NCBI RefSeq assembly: GCF_902635505.1
Contig: NC_045427.1
Coordinates: forward strand, 193,505,922 to 193,569,921
Direction: 5' to 3'
DNA length: 64,000 bases
From: Sarcophilus harrisii
Lineage: Eukaryota; Chordata; Mammalia; Dasyuromorphia; Dasyuridae
Shown here: positions 43,796-54,800 of the stretch, one piece after another
Numbering within the stretch: position 1 is the stretch's first letter
How the letters are laid out: the number at the start of each line of letters is the position of its first letter
Program-made: the position numbers and the translations under genes
The notes under the pieces: model-generated
Database searches by the model: none
Seen by the model: the letters and a program-made list of their open reading frames with translations, nothing else
Told to the model about the DNA's origin: nothing

Positions 43796-44478
43796 AAATG
43801 AACATTTATTAGGCATTTCATGTGATTATTCTCCCTCCATGTTACCTAACTGCCCTGAGATACATGAACATTTAACAGAAAAATAGCTCAGGAGATAGAA
43901 TATCTTCCAATCTTTTGAAAAGGTCTGACCCCTAAAAGCTCAAGATTAGTGTAAGCAGTATTCTGGGCAAAAAGAAGATTATTCAGTTCATTAACAAGTT
44001 TTCCAGTGTTGTAGTACATACTGGGGGGTCACAAAATGGATTCAATATGGTTCCCACTTTTAAGGCACTCTAATCTCATAGAGAAGATTTTTACTTCAAT
44101 TCAATATAAATGTTGCACTATAATGCTTACATTTCATAATTATAAAAATTGATTGGTACAGGGGAGAGAGATAAATTTAAGATATGCATTGATAGGATAT
44201 AGAATTATAAAATCATTTAAGAAAATATCCTATAAGACATTGGTCTTTAAGCTACAGCTTACAAAATAAAAAGGATCTGACAAGCAAAGAGAAAACAATG
44301 TTGAGGATGATGTCAGTGATATATAGACAGAAAGTAAATAATTAATAGATGCTAGAGAGAAGACAAATATAGATGGATATTAAATATAACAAAGCTTATG
44401 GAGAAGTCATAAGTACTTAGGTAAAATAAATCGATGATAATTTGATAAAGATAACATACAAAAGGTGATTAGATTAGT
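43795..44478. other. Short L2-like end, then unassigned sequence
   Basis: 'gaacatttattaggcatttc' at about 43800 is a reversed L2 end; 44015-44090 may be a second. The rest is AT-rich and unassigned. Confidence 0.35.
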
Positions 44479-44720
44479 GATAGTCAACATTTATATAGAA
44501 TTTTAAGATTTCAAAATACTTTCCAATTATTATATCATATGATCCTCACAACAATCCTAGGAGATAATTGCTACATTATCCCCATTTTCCTGATGTGAAA
44601 ATTGAAGCAGATAGCATTTAAATTACTGACTAGAGTTATCTAGCTAATAAATGCCTGACATCAGATTAGAACTCTTCTTGACCCCAGGTCCAGGACTCTA
44701 TTCATTGTATCACTTATCTA
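44478..44720 (-). mobile_element. MIR/CORE-SINE, nearly complete
   Basis: 'tatatcatatgatcctcaca', 'cattttcctgatgtgaaaat' and reversed head 'caggactctattcattgtat'. Confidence 0.8.
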
Positions 44721-44831
44721 TTTATAAGATAAAATAAATAGGAAATAAAATATATTGGTAATAATCTAATGAATAAGTAAAGAAAGATAAAGATGGTGAT
44801 GAATTAAAAAAAGGATAGATGATAGATTAGA

Positions 44832-44876
44832 TACATACATATATACATACATATACATAGATAGATACATAGTGAT
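44832..44876. repeat. (ACATAT)n/(ATAG)n simple repeat
   Basis: Imperfect CATACATATA and ATAGATAC units. Confidence 0.8.
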
Positions 44877-44934
44877 AAATGACAACTTTGGATAGCTACT
44901 TGAAGCTACAATGGGGCCCCTTGGGGCAGATAAA

Positions 44935-45660
44935 TAGGATTATAGGATTTAGAGCAGAAAAGGATTTAAGTATTACTTACTCTAACTTTCTCAATTTTTA
45001 GTTGAAGAAGCCACAGTCTAGGGAGGGTAAATGAATTCCCTGTACTAACACAAGTAGTGAGTGATAAAAATAGGATTTGGACACAGATCTTGTAACCCCA
45101 AATCCAACATTCTTTACAGTAAACCACTCTGGAAGAAGACAAAGGCAATAAGAGAGAAAATAAATATGTATAGAAGACAAATAAACGGCTTCCCCTTTAT
45201 TAAAAAAAAAAAAAAGGCCCCATGAACTTTAAAAGACAAGGCACTCTGGATCTCCAAAACAGAGTAGTTAGATGATCATAGATCAAAGGATTTACAATTA
45301 GAAAGAACTTTCAAGATCATTTAGTCTTACCTTTTTATACTATCACTATGGAAACTCAGAAAGCTTAAAAAGTTTAAAATCATGTAATTCCAAAAGGACT
45401 CTTAGAGGTCATCTATACCTTCATTTTACAGATGAAGAAACAGGCCCAGAGAAGTAACATAAATTTTCCAAAGTCACACACATAACATAGGCAAAGCAGG
45501 GGAAAGAGTGTTTATTTATGTGGAGAGGTCCTATCTCTACAACTCACTACCTGTGTGATCTCAGTCAAGCTGTAACTCCATCTCAGTCCACTTCTTTATC
45601 TAAAAGTGGCAGAACCAACATTTGACCCCTAGGTCTTCTGACTGTTTTTGCTTCACGACA
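44935..45660. mobile_element. Cluster of MIR3/MIR copies
   Basis: Antisense MIR3 at 44935-45125, 45285-45375 and 45380-45490 ('cattttacagatgaagaaac'), then a sense MIR at about 45500-45600 ('cacttctttatctaaaagtg') ending in reversed-head-like sequence. An A14 run at 45202 separates the first two. At least four old insertions. Confidence 0.65.
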
Positions 45661-45814
45661 ATGGTGAATTTATTTGGGGGAGGGAGGAAAGGGTGGTTGT
45701 TGTGGTATACCTCTTAGTCTAAGAATAGTAATTAAATTGACACAATCATTGTTTGTGGAAAGGGACCAACAATTGACAGCACTTTGCTCCATTCACCATA
45801 TCTGTAACTTCCAA

Positions 45815-45985
45815 GAGCAAAATAGTGTCCCCCTGTACATTACTTTCTGATATATGTTGTCTTTACCTATTATAATGTAAGCACGTTGAGACCAAGGACA
45901 GGACTGTTCTGATAATTATATTCCTATTGCACATAACAGTTTATGTTCATAATACACAGTAAATAAATGATAAGTTTTTGTCTTT
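45815..45985 (+). mobile_element. L2 3' terminus
   Basis: 'taatgtaagcacgttgagac', 'caaggacaggactgttctga' and 'acacagtaaataaatgataa'. Confidence 0.65.
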
Positions 45986-45989
45986 CATT

Positions 45990-46740
45990 AATTCATTCAT
46001 GCATTTGTTCATTCATGTAGTTTATTTCCTCTTTTCAATGAGGTCTCTTATTAGGGGCACAGTCAATATTCAAGGATGATTTATATTTGGAATTATGTAG
46101 TCTATCTGATTAAAAGGGGAGAGCCTAATTCTAAAATTCCACTGCAGAGCCTGGAGGAGGGAGTAGAGCATTTGAGGTTCAGTGTATATACATACATACT
46201 AACATTTTCCAGAACTAACAGGATACTCATTTTTTCAGACAAATACCCTGCCCTTGGGCACTGCTGCTGTCCTCAATTTAGATCAGCTACAAAGAAATCT
46301 TGCTGCCAAGGTGATGTGGGGATATTATACTCTTTTCCGATTGTCCTTCAAAAAGTCTTTGATATATTTCTTCTGGCCCTCTTGGGCACATTTTCATTGG
46401 CTCAGTCAGCTATTAAGTGCTCTTTCCTAGTACTCTCTCATTAGGCATTTCAGAGAGCTACACACACATTTATCTAAAAAATCATTTCAGCCCTCAGCAG
46501 CCCAGGGCATTTTTGGAGGCCCAGTGTATCATCAAAGTTTCTCCTGATCAGCACTGCCACCTGAGGGCTCAGTCCTGGCAGTGAGGGATATAGTTCATCC
46601 CAATGACAGGAAAATAGAAAAACGCAAGTTGGCAAGAAACAGATTGCCTGGCTAAAGTGAAACCTTCAGTACACATGTGCCACCCATGTGGCTCTCAGAG
46701 AAAGAGCAGGGACACATTTGATGGAATGATGGTGAATAAG
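45990..46740. other. Repeat-free 750 bp, candidate conserved non-coding sequence
   Basis: Balanced, high-complexity sequence with no transposon match. The 122-codon open frame at 46076-46444 has no signal peptide, domain or homopolymer structure and no convincing splice context. Separated only by one MIR3 from the longer repeat-free block that follows. Confidence 0.4.
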
Positions 46741-46744
46741 TGGT

Positions 46745-46945
46745 CAGAAATGTGGTACAGTGGCAAATATTGGGCATGGAATTCAGAGCTGGAACGCCTG
46801 AATTAAAACTCCTTGCTATCTGTACAACCTCTGGTGAATTACTTTTTAGCACTATGCCTCATTTATAAAAGAGAAAGTTGAACACTGTGATTTCTAAAGT
46901 CTCAACTCCTTCCAACTTTAAAACTATGATCTTATAATGGGCTTA
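46745..46945 (+). mobile_element. MIR3 SINE
   Basis: 'ttgggcatggaattcagagc', 'actatgcctcatttataaaa' and 'ctcaactccttccaacttta'. Confidence 0.75.
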
Positions 46946-46949
46946 TAAC

Positions 46950-48070
46950 AGTCCAACTAAAATTCTCATACAACACAATGAGAATCATATGATTAGGGCA
47001 GGACAATTGGGCCTTTGTCTCTGGGCACCCAGTTTAAAAAGTGTTGAATTTAGAGGATACTGCTCTCACATGCAGTCTTTCCGCATCATAAAAACCACAG
47101 GACTTAGCACTTAGTGAGAACAGTTTATTAAAAGAGGAAGCTACCGAGCGAAAGGCTATGGTAAAAACCCTCTTCCATCGTGCAAGTCTTACGGTCTTCC
47201 CCCACAACATCCCCAGCAATACCTCTGTCCTACTCTATTACCACCAACACCATAAACACACACACACCCTACCACCAAAAACAGTGTTTCACTTCCCCTC
47301 ATTCAACTCCAGGCTTTCACTTGCCCCAAGCATAGTTTGTGCAGTATGTGCCCTAAGAATAAAAATTCCCAGTTAAGTCTCAGAACAAGACCTCTCCCCA
47401 GCACCAGGCCATGACAAGATTCATGATTTGCCAAAGGATTTAACTGGACCTCTCTACCACCCTCTGGATAAAAAGAGGAAAAGGCATTTTTTTTTTTTTA
47501 AGGAAGAAGGGAGGAGGGGGGGGGAAGCAAAGTATTTTATCAGCAGTCTGAAAAACCCAGCTGCACGGAGCAGTATCACTAATGACTAGCTAAGTATGTC
47601 CGCCTATTCCAGGAACTTGAGAGTATGATTCTCTAACTAGGGACCTTATTAGGCACTAACTGCTGAGAGATGAAAAATTGCGATTGGAGCCATTGGGCAC
47701 TTGCCCTTTCAGTGTAAAGTCTGTTCTCCCCGGCCTGGCTTCACCTCAGCATTCTGAATTTTCTAGCCAGCTCTCTTTCTGTCAAGTAATTATTTACAAA
47801 TGAGATTCCCAGGGAATGAGCGATCAGAGAGTGATAGCAGTTTCACATGCAAACAACAGATCCGATTATTTCCCAATAAAACCATAGCCCTCTTCTTCCA
47901 GAGACCTAATGTCATTAGAAAACCCTTGTCACCTGTCACTGACAATCTCTCCAGACTCCTGATAGCATTTTATCACCACTTAGATGGGCTGATTAAAGCT
48001 AGTGACTTTCAGTGAAGGTAAATGGTTAACCAAAAAAGTATTTATGCAAGATGCCTTAGAATCCCAAGCT
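46950..48070. other. 1.1 kb repeat-free block, strongest candidate conserved element
   Basis: The longest stretch here with balanced composition and no recognised transposon. Seen: TAATTA at 47787-47792 running into a forkhead-like TATTTAC; overlapping E-box/MEIS-type CACCTGTCA at 47930-47938; GGCTGATTAAAGCT near 47987-48000; a T12 run at about 47488 and G-rich 47510-47525. Open frames at 47034-47219, 47158-47376 and 47800-48015 are short and lack domains. A distal enhancer is inferred, not shown. Confidence 0.45.
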
Positions 48071-48344
48071 CTGAACATTTTTTTTTATTAAGGAAGCACT
48101 TTATTCAAGAGATTTTGTTTTAAGGCAGAAATTCTCAGACACACAATAAAAAATAGAAGAGATTGATTTGTATCTAAGAAGAAAGAACTTCAGGGGAGAA
48201 TAGGGATTTTCTTGCTAATCCCACCTAAAATATTTCATCCCTATGTCCAAACTCCTGTCCAGAGAAAAAGAATAATTCTTAGAGCCTGGTGTTTCTTTGA
48301 TTTACAGAGATTTCATATAAAGTTGGAAGAGTTATTCTTACCTA

Positions 48345-48545
48345 TAGTATAAAGGGTGGGAAGACCCTTAAAACTGTGGACTTAAGATATATATTCAAAT
48401 CCCAGCTCTCTACTTTTCCTCACATGAGACATTGAGTAAATCATTTCGTCTCTCTGGACCATAGTTTTCTCTGTAAAATGAAGGATTTGGACTAAATGAT
48501 ATCAAAGATCCTGTTTCATTTCTAAATTGTGTGATCCTATTCAAG
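48345..48545 (+). mobile_element. MIR3 SINE
   Basis: 'ttcaaatcccagctctctac', 'gaccatagttttctctgtaa' and 'gatatcaaagatcctgtttc'. Confidence 0.8.
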
Positions 48546-48654
48546 TTCTCTGTTGCAAATAGAACATGTCCTATATCTATCCATATTTCAAATAATGAGA
48601 GATGTCTACCAGGTCTGGGGTTGCATTGAAAAAGGGGCTCTTCTGTAGTTTATT

Positions 48655-48825
48655 TTACAGGGACCTTGAAATGGATCTGATGAAGCCTAAGGACCTCTTC
48701 TAAGAATAATATTTTTGAATATAGAAAAAAAATACTAGGACATAAAAAGGAAATTATATTGTAATATACTTGTCAAAAAATTGTTTAATTTTCATAGACC
48801 CCCAGAACCTTTTTTTTTAAAGAAT
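48655..48825. mobile_element. Ancient DNA-transposon-like repeat
   Basis: 'aaggacctcttctaagaata', 'ggacataaaaaggaaattat' and 'ttttcatagacccccagaac' follow the order of an old mammalian hAT-like interspersed repeat. The ends are too decayed to define. Confidence 0.4.
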
Positions 48826-48829
48826 GTTT

Positions 48830-49540
48830 GAAGAATTCCAGTACTTGAATGCTTAGATATGGCTCTGCTACTTTTAATTGCTGATTGCAGTATATCATTA
48901 ATTTTTCCTCCACCAATGTTCCAACGTGATATTCTGTCAGAGGTGATCCTGGGTTCTCAGAATGTATTGTTAGATAAACACAAGCCCTAGCAGCTCCTAC
49001 CCAGCAGGAAACCCTTCTAATATAGAACCAGAAACAGATTATATGAATGTGACCTGAAGACTAGCCTAGCTAAATTTGGAGAGACTTATTATCTGCTTGG
49101 CTGCAGGTTAGTAAATTTGGCCACAGAAACTCTCAAAGACTATCCCTAAATTTTAGAGGGATGGCCTAAACTGCTAAAATTACAGGTCCTTGAAGTACCA
49201 AAACAAGTTTAAATTTAATCTTCCACTCATTCAGCAAATACTGTTGAACCTTCTGTAAATACTGAGAGGGATACTTCTTATTTTAATCTTGTATATTTGT
49301 GTTTTTACCCACATATGCACTATTCCTGGATCACAACTCCTCCATACCTTATTTACTGGGCTGCTGTAACAAAACCAAGTCAGTTGATGACCAGTTCCCT
49401 GGTGAAGAACCTCTAGAGTTCATTCTAGCAAGTCTTTAGGTCCATGGTCCACCAAGACAATCCCAAAAGCTGTTAAGTTTAATGGGATCTGCTAGACCTT
49501 GTAATATACTGCAACAGCTTTCTAGAACCTAAAATATATA
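48830..49540. other. No recognised gene or repeat
   Basis: Mostly high-complexity sequence. No open frame of note. Confidence 0.35.
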
Positions 49541-49840
49541 TCAAATATTGGGAGGGAGATACAGGGATGCCTCAAATATAGACTCTGGCCTCAGAAGGAG
49601 TTTATAACATAAACCTAGAAATATACATGTATACCTCAATATTTCAAAGAGTCTTATTTTTAGCTGTGGAAAGAGCATTGGACTTAGAGACAGGAAAATC
49701 TAAATTCCAATTCTTCGTCACTTACTAATTGTGTGATCTTGGACAAGTATGTACTATTCCAGGGCTATCTCATAGTCCTGATAAGGCACTGAAGGAGAAC
49801 TTTAAGGCATCTTACATATACAACATATATAAGCATAACT
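49540..49840. mobile_element. L2 terminus (-) then MIR-type SINE (+)
   Basis: 49540-49640 resembles a reversed L2 tail ('gatacagggatgcctcaaat'). 49660-49840 has the SINE head 'tggaaagagcattggactta' and CORE 'aattgtgtgatcttggacaa'. Confidence 0.55.
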
Positions 49841-50253
49841 ATAACCCAAAGCAGAATGTAATATATGAAAGAGAAGTAATCAAATACTTCTATAACTAAA
49901 AGTTATGCTAAAGTCTTTAAACCCTCACTTAGTGAACACTCTACCAATGCTTCTAAATAGAAAAATTGACTGATCAAAATTTTGCCTTCTTTATCCTGTT
50001 TTCATTTTCAGTTGAGGGAATGGTGAGAAGAATGCTTAAAGGGCAGCTTGTGTTTGTGGATGTCATAAGGAAGGACACAGATCAATGAACTCCCAGAAAA
50101 CCAAAGAAGAATAGTAAGTTCATGTATTTAAGTGGGGAAATGATGGAGGTGGGGAGGGATGAAGAGAAGATGAGGAGTTGATGATTAAGACTAAAATCAA
50201 TGAAATCAAACTAACATGTCTACTAAATACATTGTGATACTCTGCATTTCATT

Positions 50254-50846
50254 TTTTTCTTTATTAAAGCTTTTTATTTTTCAAAACATATGCGTGGACA
50301 ATTCTTTCAACTTTAGCCCTTGCAGAACCTTATGTTCCAGTTTTCCCATACCTTCCCCTACATGGCAAGTAGTCCAATATATGTTAAACATGGTAGAAAT
50401 ATGTTAAATCCAATATATACATACATATTTACACAATTATCTTACTGTACAAGAAAAATCAAATCAAACCAGTTAAAAAAAACAGAGAAGTAAAATAAAA
50501 TACAAGCAAACAACAACAAAAAGAGTGAAAATGCTATGTTGGGAACCACACTCAGTTCCCACAGTCTTCTCTTTGGGTGTAGATGCTCTTTTTATCACTG
50601 AACAACTGGAACTGGTTTGAATCATCTCATTGTTGAAGAGAGCCATGTCCATCAGAATTGATCATTATATAATCTTGTCCTGGTGCTCATTTCACTTAGC
50701 ATCAGTTCATCTAAGTCTCTCCAGACTTCTCTGAAATCATCCTTCTGGTCATTTCTTACAGAACAATAATATCCCATAACATTCATATGCCATAATGTAT
50801 TCAGCCATTCTCTAATTGATGGGCATCCATTCAGTTTTCAATTTCT
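50254..50846 (-). mobile_element. L1 3' end, about 590 bp, antisense
   Basis: Long reversed tail: 'aaagctttttatttttcaaa', 'ttgttgaagagagccatgtc', 'gcatcagttcatctaagtct' and 'caattgatgggcatccattc' (allowing one base). TCTGCATTTCATT (50241-50253) and TCTGCATTTTAAT (50847-50859) are probable duplications. Confidence 0.88.
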
Positions 50847-51018
50847 TCTGCATTTTAATAATAATTTTGCTACAATGAGTCATTTAAAAAATAAACATTA
50901 GTACAAGGAGTCAGGACAAGGTAAATCCATTCATAAATATATGATTCATCTTCCAGAAGAAATTCTTCTAGGTATAGATTCTTACTTTACAATTCCTTCA
51001 TTCAATGACATTATAAAT

Positions 51019-51198
51019 GAGTGGTGTCACACTCAATAAAAGTAAGAACCACTAAACCATATATAAGTATCCCTGTAGGGTGCATATTAACTAGGTTTTA
51101 TTGGACTTTTACTTATTTTGTTGAATATTTCCAAATCAGGATTTACTTAGGAGTGTTGTGGGCAACATGGTTTATGGTCTATTTGTCTGACACCTTTG
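51019..51198. mobile_element. hAT-type MITE, GTGTCA family (copy 3)
   Basis: Starts GAGTGGTGTCACACTC and ends CTGACACCTTTG. The 8-mers TTATAAAT (51011-51018) and TTGTACAT (51199-51206) agree at 6 of 8. 180 bp. Confidence 0.7.
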
Positions 51199-51424
51199 TT
51201 GTACATTATGGACTCTTTTTCCCCCAAGTGTAATAAATACACAATTCAGAACAAAAGTTTTAGTAGTTTTAAATTTTAATGATTTTAATAGCTTAAAAAT
51301 GTACTAAGGCTAGGGGAATAGTCTGCAATCATGACAAGTTGGCTTTTTATGTTGCATTGTAAAGTTTCTAAAGCACCTTATATGGGTTATCTCATTTTAT
51401 TCACATCTCTGTAATGAAGATGAC

Positions 51425-51555
51425 TAAAAGAAAGACTGAGACTGATGGCTTTGAGCAACTTTGCCTCACTTAAATCTAATTCACGTGCAAGTCAAGATAT
51501 CAGCCCATGATGTCCTTGGTCCTCTTCAACAATGAAGGTTGAACAACAACAAATA
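51425..51555 (+). repeat. Interspersed repeat with ACAACAAC end
   Basis: 'actttgcctcacttaaatct', 'caagtcaagatatcagccca' and an end in 'ttgaacaacaacaaataac'. Related to 37925-38040. The tail suggests mobilisation by an RTE-type LINE. Confidence 0.65.
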
Positions 51556-51559
51556 ACAT

Positions 51560-52055
51560 ATGGTTTGCTGACTTGATTAGCAGTTTTAATTATCCTTCTT
51601 TCACCTTAAATATTCCAGCTGATCTCCAACCCTCTTTCCTGCCTCCCCAGCACTAATGTGCAATACACATTAGTAAAGCTTTGGCCATCTCTGTTGCTTT
51701 TTTCAGAAATTATCTGAAAACTTTTTTTTTTCAAATTATGGAACAGCAGAAAAACACTTCCCTATTAATGAAACACTATTATTGACTTCCCTGTTAATGA
51801 AAAACAATTTCACTTTCCTTAGTCACAACTTTATTATCTGCAAAATATAATTATTTAACTCTCTTATTTCACAAGGATGTTTTAAGAATCAATAAGTAAC
51901 AGATTACTTATAGCTGAAATGAAATATAATATTTCACTGTTACAGTTTTATTCAAATGATTAAATTTGGTCTTTATAATATCATAAATTCCATGATGTAG
52001 TATATCTATATATATGCTTGCATGTAAATTGCTATAGATAGCTACCTATAATATA
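51560..52055. other. AT-rich, no recognised gene or repeat
   Basis: Contains near-duplicate words 'ccctattaatgaaacac' and 'ccctgttaatgaaaaac' 30 bp apart (51760-51805), probably a small local duplication. Confidence 0.4.
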
Positions 52056-52059
52056 TAAA

Positions 52060-52375
52060 GCATATCACTTAATATTTTACCAAGTGTTTTACATAAATTT
52101 TCCTATTTGATCTTCATCATGTCATGAGTTCAGTGGTTTTAAAAAGTGTTTTTATCCTCCTTATACAAAGTTTTTAAATACCTAAGTCTTGGAGAAATTT
52201 AGTAACTTGCCTAATCACATAGAACTAGCCATTGTGGACTCAGGTCTTCCAAAGAATTCCAAGTTCAGTGTTCTTTTTATTATGAAGTTTATAATAGTAA
52301 CTAGACTATAAGACCTTTGATGGCAGATGTATTGATTGTCTTTGTTTTATTGGCTCTTCTATTTTTCTTCATAAT
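52060..52375. mobile_element. MIR (-) followed by L2 terminus (+)
   Basis: 52060-52290 is an antisense SINE ('accaagtgttttacataaat', 'aacttgcctaatcacataga'). 52300-52375 is an L2 end ('gactataagacctttgatgg'). Confidence 0.6.
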
Positions 52376-52549
52376 ATATTTACCTTTGCTCTGTCCATGA
52401 CCCTTTCCTATTCTATTTCTAAATTCTTTACTTGGGAGATATCATCCATACCAATCCATTGGGACTTTATGCCAATCAGATGATTTCAAAATCTGCATGC
52501 CACATCTGACATGCTAATGGAACATTTAAGAGGTAAATCTCCTATAGAT

Positions 52550-52729
52550 CAGAGATGTCAGACTGGAAGCCACCAATCATAAAATATTCCCTGAGGGCTA
52601 TATATTAACTTAGTTTTAAAATGTAATATATGCATATATTTGTGGTTTTATTTTATTAATTATTTCCCCAATACATTTTAATCTCATTTGAAATTTATGA
52701 AGAAGCACTATAAATCATTGACACCCCTG
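52550..52729. mobile_element. hAT-type MITE, GTGTCA family (copy 4)
   Basis: Starts CAGAGATGTCAGACTG, ends ATTGACACCCCTG. Flanking CTATAGAT (52542-52549) and TTGTAGAC (52730-52737) match at 5 of 8. 180 bp. Confidence 0.75.
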
Positions 52730-52804
52730 TTGTAGACATTTGAAGACATATAATAAAAGTTAGAATTGTAATTTTTAATATATGTGTAGAAATAACTGAA
52801 TCTC

Positions 52805-52925
52805 CCTTCTGAAATTCAGTCCCCATTTGAATGTTTTCTCTCAATGTACTATAGACATATCAATCTCAACATGTCCTAAAAGAACCTGATTTTTCCTTTC
52901 CTCTCCTTTCTCTATACTTTTATAC
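52805..52925 (+). mobile_element. L2 fragment
   Basis: 'agacatatcaatctcaacat' followed by 'gtcctaaaagaacctgattt' corresponds to the L2 'catctcaaactcaacatgtc' region. Confidence 0.5.
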
Positions 52926-53049
52926 GGAGGGGCCTACCAGCCTCAAAATCATGCAGATTCTTACTTCAGAATGATATTTGAATGTGTCTCCTTTACCTTC
53001 TCACCCATATCCATTAGTTGACAATTATATGTGTAAAAGAATACAGAAT

Positions 53050-53430
53050 AAACAAAGAAAGAAGTACCAAATGAAATAAATCAAATTTTACCTTAAATGT
53101 GATTGAATCAGAATCCTCAATAAAAAGAATGGAAGGTTGGATTCAAACAAAGTTTTATTATTCACAAGAATTAAGTTTAAAATGTAAAAACATATGTGGA
53201 GGGAATATCATAGCATAGAACATAATCCATTATGTTTTAATTAACTAAAAAAGGTAGGAATTGCAATAATAATTTCAGATAAGGCATAATAATGTTAAAA
53301 ATGTCAAGATATATAAACCTTGAAATTATATTATTAAAGACACCACAGAAAATGAAAACTATATTATTAAATATAGACATGATAATTTTGTATTTAAATC
53401 AAATGGTCTCTTACAAAGCAGATCCTGTGT
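53050..53430 (+). mobile_element. L1 ORF2 endonuclease-region fragment
   Basis: 'ggttggattcaaacaaagtt', 'tattcacaagaattaagttt' (cf. the L1 'CLQETHL' segment) and 'gtaggaattgcaataataat' (cf. 'AGVAILIS') lie in the L1 order. The only part of an L1 5' half in this window. Frames broken. Confidence 0.6.
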
Positions 53431-53456
53431 CCATGACTGAGAGAAAAATTATTTGT

Positions 53457-53698
53457 TCAGTCATTTTTTCATTCAGATCTGATTCTTTGGGAATCTATTT
53501 AAGGTTTTCTTGGAAAAGATATTGGAATTGTTTGCTCTTTCCTTCTCCAGCTCATCATGTTCCAGATGAGGAAATCGAGGCAAATAAGGTTAAGTAGCTT
53601 TATCAGAATCACATAGCTAGTAAGGCCAAGGCCACATTTGAACTCAGGAAAATGTGTTTTCCTGATGGTAAACCAGGTGCTCTATCCCCTACACAATT
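53457..53698 (-). mobile_element. RTE-tailed composite SINE
   Basis: 'ttgttcagtcattttttcat', 'ggttttcttggaaaagatat', 'ctttccttctccagctcatc', reversed CORE and head 'ggtgctctatcccctacaca'. Confidence 0.88.
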
Positions 53699-53874
53699 TA
53701 TCTGCCTTGATAAAAACTGGGAGGACACAAAAGACATATGGCAGATCATTACATTGTACACAATAAGCATAGAATGTATTTGAGAAGTTTAAAAAAAGAT
53801 TTAAGATAAAAAATGTGGTCTAAGAGGTGGAGAAAATATAAGCACAAGAAGGGAAGGAATGATGGACAACAAGT

Positions 53875-54040
53875 CAAAAAACTTGGTTTCTAGGCCCAGG
53901 TTTGCCATTAACTTATTATATAACCTTGAACAAGTCATATAAGACCTTTGAACCAGAGTTTCTTTATCTATAGAATTAGAGATTTGAACTTGTTGATCTT
54001 TAAAGTCCTACTCAGTTTGTATAGTGTGATTCTAGGAAAC
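53875..54040 (+). mobile_element. MIR3 SINE
   Basis: 'ttggtttctaggcccaggtt', 'aaccttgaacaagtcatata' and 'gatctttaaagtcctactca'. Confidence 0.75.
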
Positions 54041-54044
54041 CGGC

Positions 54045-54047
<3 letters not shown>

Positions 54048-54088
<41 letters not shown>
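54048..54088. repeat. Poly-A tract of 41
   Basis: Pure A run beginning in CGGCTGTAAAA, eight bases after a MIR3 end. MIR3 does not normally carry such a tail, so it is either an expanded microsatellite or the tail of something not recognised. Confidence 0.95.
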
Positions 54089-54089
<1 letters not shown>

Positions 54090-54091
<2 letters not shown>

Positions 54092-54800
54092 CAGTTGTAT
54101 AGGAATTCAGAGAATAGATAGATGATTGTGGGTTGAAGACGTCAGGCTAGATTCTGCAGAGGAACTATTTATAACCTGTAATGTTAAAGAAAAAAAGTTG
54201 TTAGTGTTTGTTTTAAAGAATCCTCACCCAATATTTTCTAAAAACTAAAATAGTTTCTAAGAAAATGGGCAATTGATTTCTCATTCAACAGATCACTCCT
54301 TACTCTACAATGGAATTTTCTTGATCCCTTGATGCTGATGTGAATATTATAAAATTAATCTTTTCTCTATATATCCCATATATCCTAGTGGATTTAACAT
54401 CTATTAGCTGCATTTTCAAATTGTTTTCCCACAAATTGTATTAGGATTACAACTATGACCATTTTCAGAATCAAAATTGAATCACCTTATTCATCGATGC
54501 ATTAAGTCAATACATCAACATATTAAATAAGGAATGTTAGGAATAATGTCAAGAAAATTGGAATGTTTTCACCTCAGATGCATTTCCAAAGGTATCATCA
54601 TAATTGTTTGTTCAGTAATGGAGAAGTAGATATGTCACATAGGGAGAACATAGATGTCTAGGATGAGCTCTAATTCACATGCTAGGGTTGCAGGTTAGAA
54701 TCCAGAAGATAATAAATCAATTAGATATTTCTCCTTTGAATTTTCACAGCAAGTTAATCAACCTCTCTGATTCTCTTACCATAATGTATGCACTCCATTA
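54090..54800. other. No recognised gene or repeat
   Basis: AT-rich, moderately complex. No long open frame. Confidence 0.35.

Noticed and set aside
46076-46444. 122-codon frame as a small gene
   Set aside because: No signal peptide, domain, Kozak-type context of note or splice structure; composition fits random sequence. Kept only as part of a possible non-coding element.
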